Assembly: GCA_022606135.1 (NCBI GenBank)
Contig: JABYQN010000004.1
Coordinates: 868,001 to 932,000 of the forward strand
From: Fomes fomentarius
Lineage: Eukaryota; Basidiomycota; Agaricomycetes; Polyporales; Polyporaceae
DNA length: 64,000 bases
Reading direction: 5' to 3'
Shown here: positions 60,900 through 64,000 of the stretch, piece after piece
How the letters are laid out: the number at the start of each line of letters is the position of its first letter
How positions within the stretch are numbered: position 1 is the first letter of the stretch
Notes under the pieces: model-generated
Database searches by the model: none
What the model was told of the DNA's origin: nothing
What the model saw: the letters and a program-made list of their open reading frames with translations, nothing else
Made by a program: the position numbers and the translations under genes

Positions 60900-63322
60900 T
60901 CAAGGAAGGGCCATGAATGCGGCTAGCAACCTCTCAAAGTTCGGTGTTCCAAGACCTGTCACTGGATCCCATCCACGCGCTGCGGGGAATCCCCCCATGC
61001 CACAGGCGACATTTGTCCCATTCGTCACATCGTTGAACGCGCTGGCGAACACATGGGAGTAGAGCTGCACATGTCCCATCCATCATGAGTCCACGTATCC
61101 CTTCACGACATATCGAAAAACACGTACTGCAGGATTAATCCAACCGACAGGTCCCTTGCCCACCGCGAGTCGCGCGTCGTTCACAGCGACGATCATCGAC
61201 GCAAAGATCGGCGTAGAGGCAGACGTTCCTCCATCGTATGTATGGTCGCCATCCAGTACAATTGGGATGGGCCACCCGTTCGCTGCGACGTCGGGGTACG
61301 CTCTGCCCGAGCGGTTGAAGATTTCCGGACCGTACGACGGCGCGTAGTCCTTCAGGTATCTGCTGACCGCACCGTTCTGGTAGCTCGGCCGGGGGAAGGT
61401 GTTTGAGAATCCGCCGCCGGATACAAAGACCGACATTGCACTGGTCTCACGGTCGTGAACCTGACATGGAGCAGGAAGCAGGGTCAGCTACAGGTGACGG
61501 GAGGGCGAGCTTGAAGTGGGCAAAGACAAACCGATTTGCCAGGAGACACTTCAGTCGCTCCCACGGATGTGACGTAGGGACATGAGGAGGGGAAGGTAGG
61601 GAGGAACGGCGCCACCTCGCCCTGACTGGTCGTATTCTTGATAAGGTCACAAAAAGGGTTGGCGTGAGTACCATACACTCCGTTGTCGGAGGAGCAGGTA
61701 ATAAAAGTCATTCCCGTCAAACTCAGCTATAGCGTCGATTTTCGGGTAAACTGAAGTCATGGGCAAGCAACGGACGACGGACCTTGCCTATCTCTGTACA
61801 TTCCCTCTGGATCCTGGCAATGGCATCAGCGTTGTTGTATCCAGCGTATTCGTTGACATCGAAATCCAAAGTTGTCCAGGAGGCAGAGATGACCTTCGGG
61901 AAAGGCTTGTTACCACAGTCGGTGATGTCTGATGATCATACGAGATCCGGTTAGCCACATGCACGAGGTTCGTGAGTTCTTCCCACATACTCAGTGCGTC
62001 AGTGTCAACACCCGGTGCAGAACAATATGAGCCATCAATCCCGGCGAGAAGTTTAGCCACTGGCGTAAGACAGTACGAGTGAGTTCAATCCTCAGAACAG
62101 AGACGCAGCACACGTACCGAAGGAGGTGCCATCATCTTTGACTTGGTACACCAGAACCTCCTGCTTGCGCCCCACCAGCCCCATAGCAAGTTCCAGATCC
62201 AACGTCGCTTCTAACCGCAATATGTTGGTTCCATTCGCATTCGGGTCGTCGGGCATAGTCAGATCACCTAGATAGAAGCACCATTGGTGAGGAGTAACGA
62301 ATGGTCAACTATCTTTACTTACCGTCGTCCACGCTTACGAGCGTCGGCGAATTGCCTACTTGGTCCGGGACGTACAGCTTGAAGTACTCGTCGATATCAG
62401 ACTGCTTGTATACACCTGGGCTGACCTCCACTGTTCGTGTCAAGTATCAAGTGTGAGACAGCATGTGCTACCGGAGCTGTGGAGATAATATACTCACGGA
62501 CTCCCAATGCGTTCTTGTCTGCCGAGACGATCTCGTAGTTGAAGTTATATAACGCCCGGACACAGTCTAGCGTCGCAAGTTTGTCGCAATCTTTCGGATC
62601 TGGATTGAAAGTCCGTAATGAATGCTGTAGCATAATGAGATCAGCCAGCAGCTATAATAACACGTCGAACGCAGAAGAGGTACTGACGCTTCGTGGAGCC
62701 TGGCCGGTTGGAACTCGATCATAACCGCTGCCACGGCGCCCTTCGAGGACGGTACTTCTTCCCGTCATCCTTGGACTCAAGCCACCGAAGTACACCGCGG
62801 GCCAGACGAAGTCAATGTGCTCAGACACGTGTGCTGGGAGAGAATACCCCTGGTGGCATCCGATGCGCTCGCTACCGTCCTCGCCGTGACGGTAGATGTA
62901 GTACTCTGCAGCGAGGATACGTTCGGCCTCCGAGACGGTGACGTTCAGGTGCAATGCACCACCATCTAAACTGGGCGTGATCTTGTGCGGTTCGATACCA
63001 GTGCTATCGACAAGCCAGGACCGCACTGTATCGACGGTTTCTCGCGAGGGATGGAAGGTATCTGCGACCTTGGTGGTGGTCCAGTGCTTGCCGTAGTTGA
63101 CCGATTGAGGGTCGGAGACGTCGAGCAGATAAGCGTCTAGGTTGTGTAGGTTTGACTGGGTGAGGGCAAATTTGAGAGGCAGGAAATGGTCAGGTTCGGC
63201 ACGGCGGTGAATTGACCAGCCATGGGGAACATCTTGACGTGCGTGACGGCGGATGAGAGGGGGGAGGCTGCTGCGACAGCAGCAATGAAGATAGTGAACA
63301 AGGGGAGGGTCGGGAGGAACAT
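60900..63322 (-). CDS. Sedolisin / tripeptidyl-peptidase (S53), full length with one frameshift
   Basis: Nine exons: 63322-62688, 62624-62498, 62430-62323, 62267-62118, 62059-61991, 61928-61783, 61726-61532, 61460-61128 and 61064-60900. The signal peptide is MFLPTLPLFTIFIAAVAAAS. Near 63232 the frame must shift: THVKMFPMAG in the start frame, DVPHGWSIHRRAEPDHFLPL in the frame that continues. Exon 1 is 635 bases, one short of a whole number of codons, so one base is missing. The prodomain follows (ALTQSNLHNLDAYLLDVSDP, YGKHW). Catalytic parts: the Glu/Asp pair in RLEATLDLE, oxyanion Asp in SSDNGVYG, Ser in GGTSASTP, and the calcium-site Asp in GWDPVTGLGTPNF. Length would be about 642 residues, normal. 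A secreted acid peptidase in family terms; here possibly inactivated, or the missing base is a sequence error. Confidence 0.88.
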
Positions 63323-63380
63323 CGTGTCGAAGGAGGGAGATCCAGAATGGATGGGGTGTTCCTCGTGAGCCTCATGAATC

Positions 63381-63389
63381 CTATATACT
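63381..63389 (-). promoter_or_regulatory. TATA box of the sedolisin gene
   Basis: GTATATAG on the minus strand lies about 60 bases before the ATG at 63322, so the promoter looks intact. Confidence 0.6.
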
Positions 63390-64000
63390 ATTACTTGTAA
63401 AGCTGCCCCCTGCGCCACCCCGATGAATTGCAAATAGAAGAGGTCCTGAGCCGCTGCGTAATGATGGCATTGTGCATATGGGCGCGAACGACATATGTAT
63501 GACAGGCGGACGCCAGTGCGCATACGCATACCGATCGGTATCGGGTGGCGGGGTTAGGTGTCGGTTCTTCGCTTCGCATTGGCTGTGCAGACCATAGAGT
63601 TTAGTCACAAATCCTATACTGTATCGGAACTCTACCCGCTCATTGGTCAACCCATGTGCGCTTGAACTCGTGGAGCCGATAGATACTCATTGCCAATAGA
63701 CTCCAATATGCGACGTCATCTCATTTCTCGAAGCGACACATCCGATGAGCTCGAGAAATACGTACCTGTACTAGGCTCTCGACTGGATTCGTGTAGCAGT
63801 GGGAACAAACTGGGACGCCGTCCGAATGGCCAACGTTTGATCGCCTTTGACGGATAATCGCACATAGGTGTTTGGGTGGTGTAAAGGCCGGTGCCCTGTT
63901 CATCGTGCTAACCGACAGGGTCCCGACAAGCACAGCCTAGCCACGCATTGTTCGATCGGCGGGATCTTGGACAAGATCATGGTAGTATGGCAAGCTAGCT
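63390..64000. other. Intergenic DNA at the right edge
   Basis: Upstream region of the sedolisin gene. Short frames only, nothing recognised. Confidence 0.5.

Larger units (their letters stand above)
59955..62058. repeat. Duplicated block, copy 2 (ABC relic - PLP relic - sedolisin)
   Basis: Partner of 51886-55440 in the same order and orientation, shortened by a deletion of about 0.9 kb (the part matching 52735-53650) and one of about 0.5 kb. Confidence 0.85.

Overview
The window is nuclear DNA from a filamentous basidiomycete, probably an Agaricomycete. Nearly every coding gene is cut by 50-70 base GT-AG introns, and reading frames join cleanly only when these are removed. The products are fungal: a HET-domain protein, Crz1, a DUF2415 WD-like protein, UPF0014, an Adp1-type ABC transporter, a sedolisin, and a tRNA gene with an anticodon-loop intron. 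Exon coordinates were worked out by hand from splice signals and phase; treat each boundary as good to about one base.

Left part (1-35.5 kb), ordinary gene-dense DNA with one large gap. In order: a cytochrome b5-like haem protein (982-1789, +); an unknown protein (2640-5200, +) facing a second unknown protein (5936-8832, -) whose C-terminal domain resembles it; the mitochondrial Lon protease (9192-12875, +), which shares a short two-way promoter with the preceding gene; tRNA-Arg(CCT); a HET-domain gene broken by one frameshift (13950-16004, -); about 8.6 kb with no recognisable gene; Crz1 (24653-27366, +); a DUF2415 protein with an unusually long first intron (29534-32426, +); and a Ser/Pro/Ala-rich protein with a KEN box (33442-35452, +).

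Right part (36-63.5 kb), a duplicated and decaying region. A 2OG-Fe(II) oxygenase-like gene is present twice in direct orientation (37.8-39.4 and 44.1-45.8 kb) inside a repeat of about 2.3 kb; the second copy has lost a metal ligand. Between the copies lie a broken ALG12 and a sedolisin fragment. Then come an intact UPF0014 membrane protein (46973-48232, -), an intact Adp1-like ABC transporter (48704-52755, +) and an intact PLP-homeostasis protein (53118-54147, -), followed by a broken sedolisin half (54.3-55.4 kb, -). The block ABC transporter - PLP protein - sedolisin recurs at 60.0-63.3 kb in the same order and orientation. There the first two genes are wrecks and the sedolisin is full length apart from one missing base. 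So each copy of the block keeps what the other lost. Broken COQ4 and aminotransferase pieces lie between the copies.

The most interesting points are this reciprocal decay, the collection of broken housekeeping genes, the metal-ligand change in the second oxygenase copy, the tail-to-tail pair of unknown proteins at 2.6-8.8 kb, and the palindromes with CCAAT boxes in the Lon promoter.
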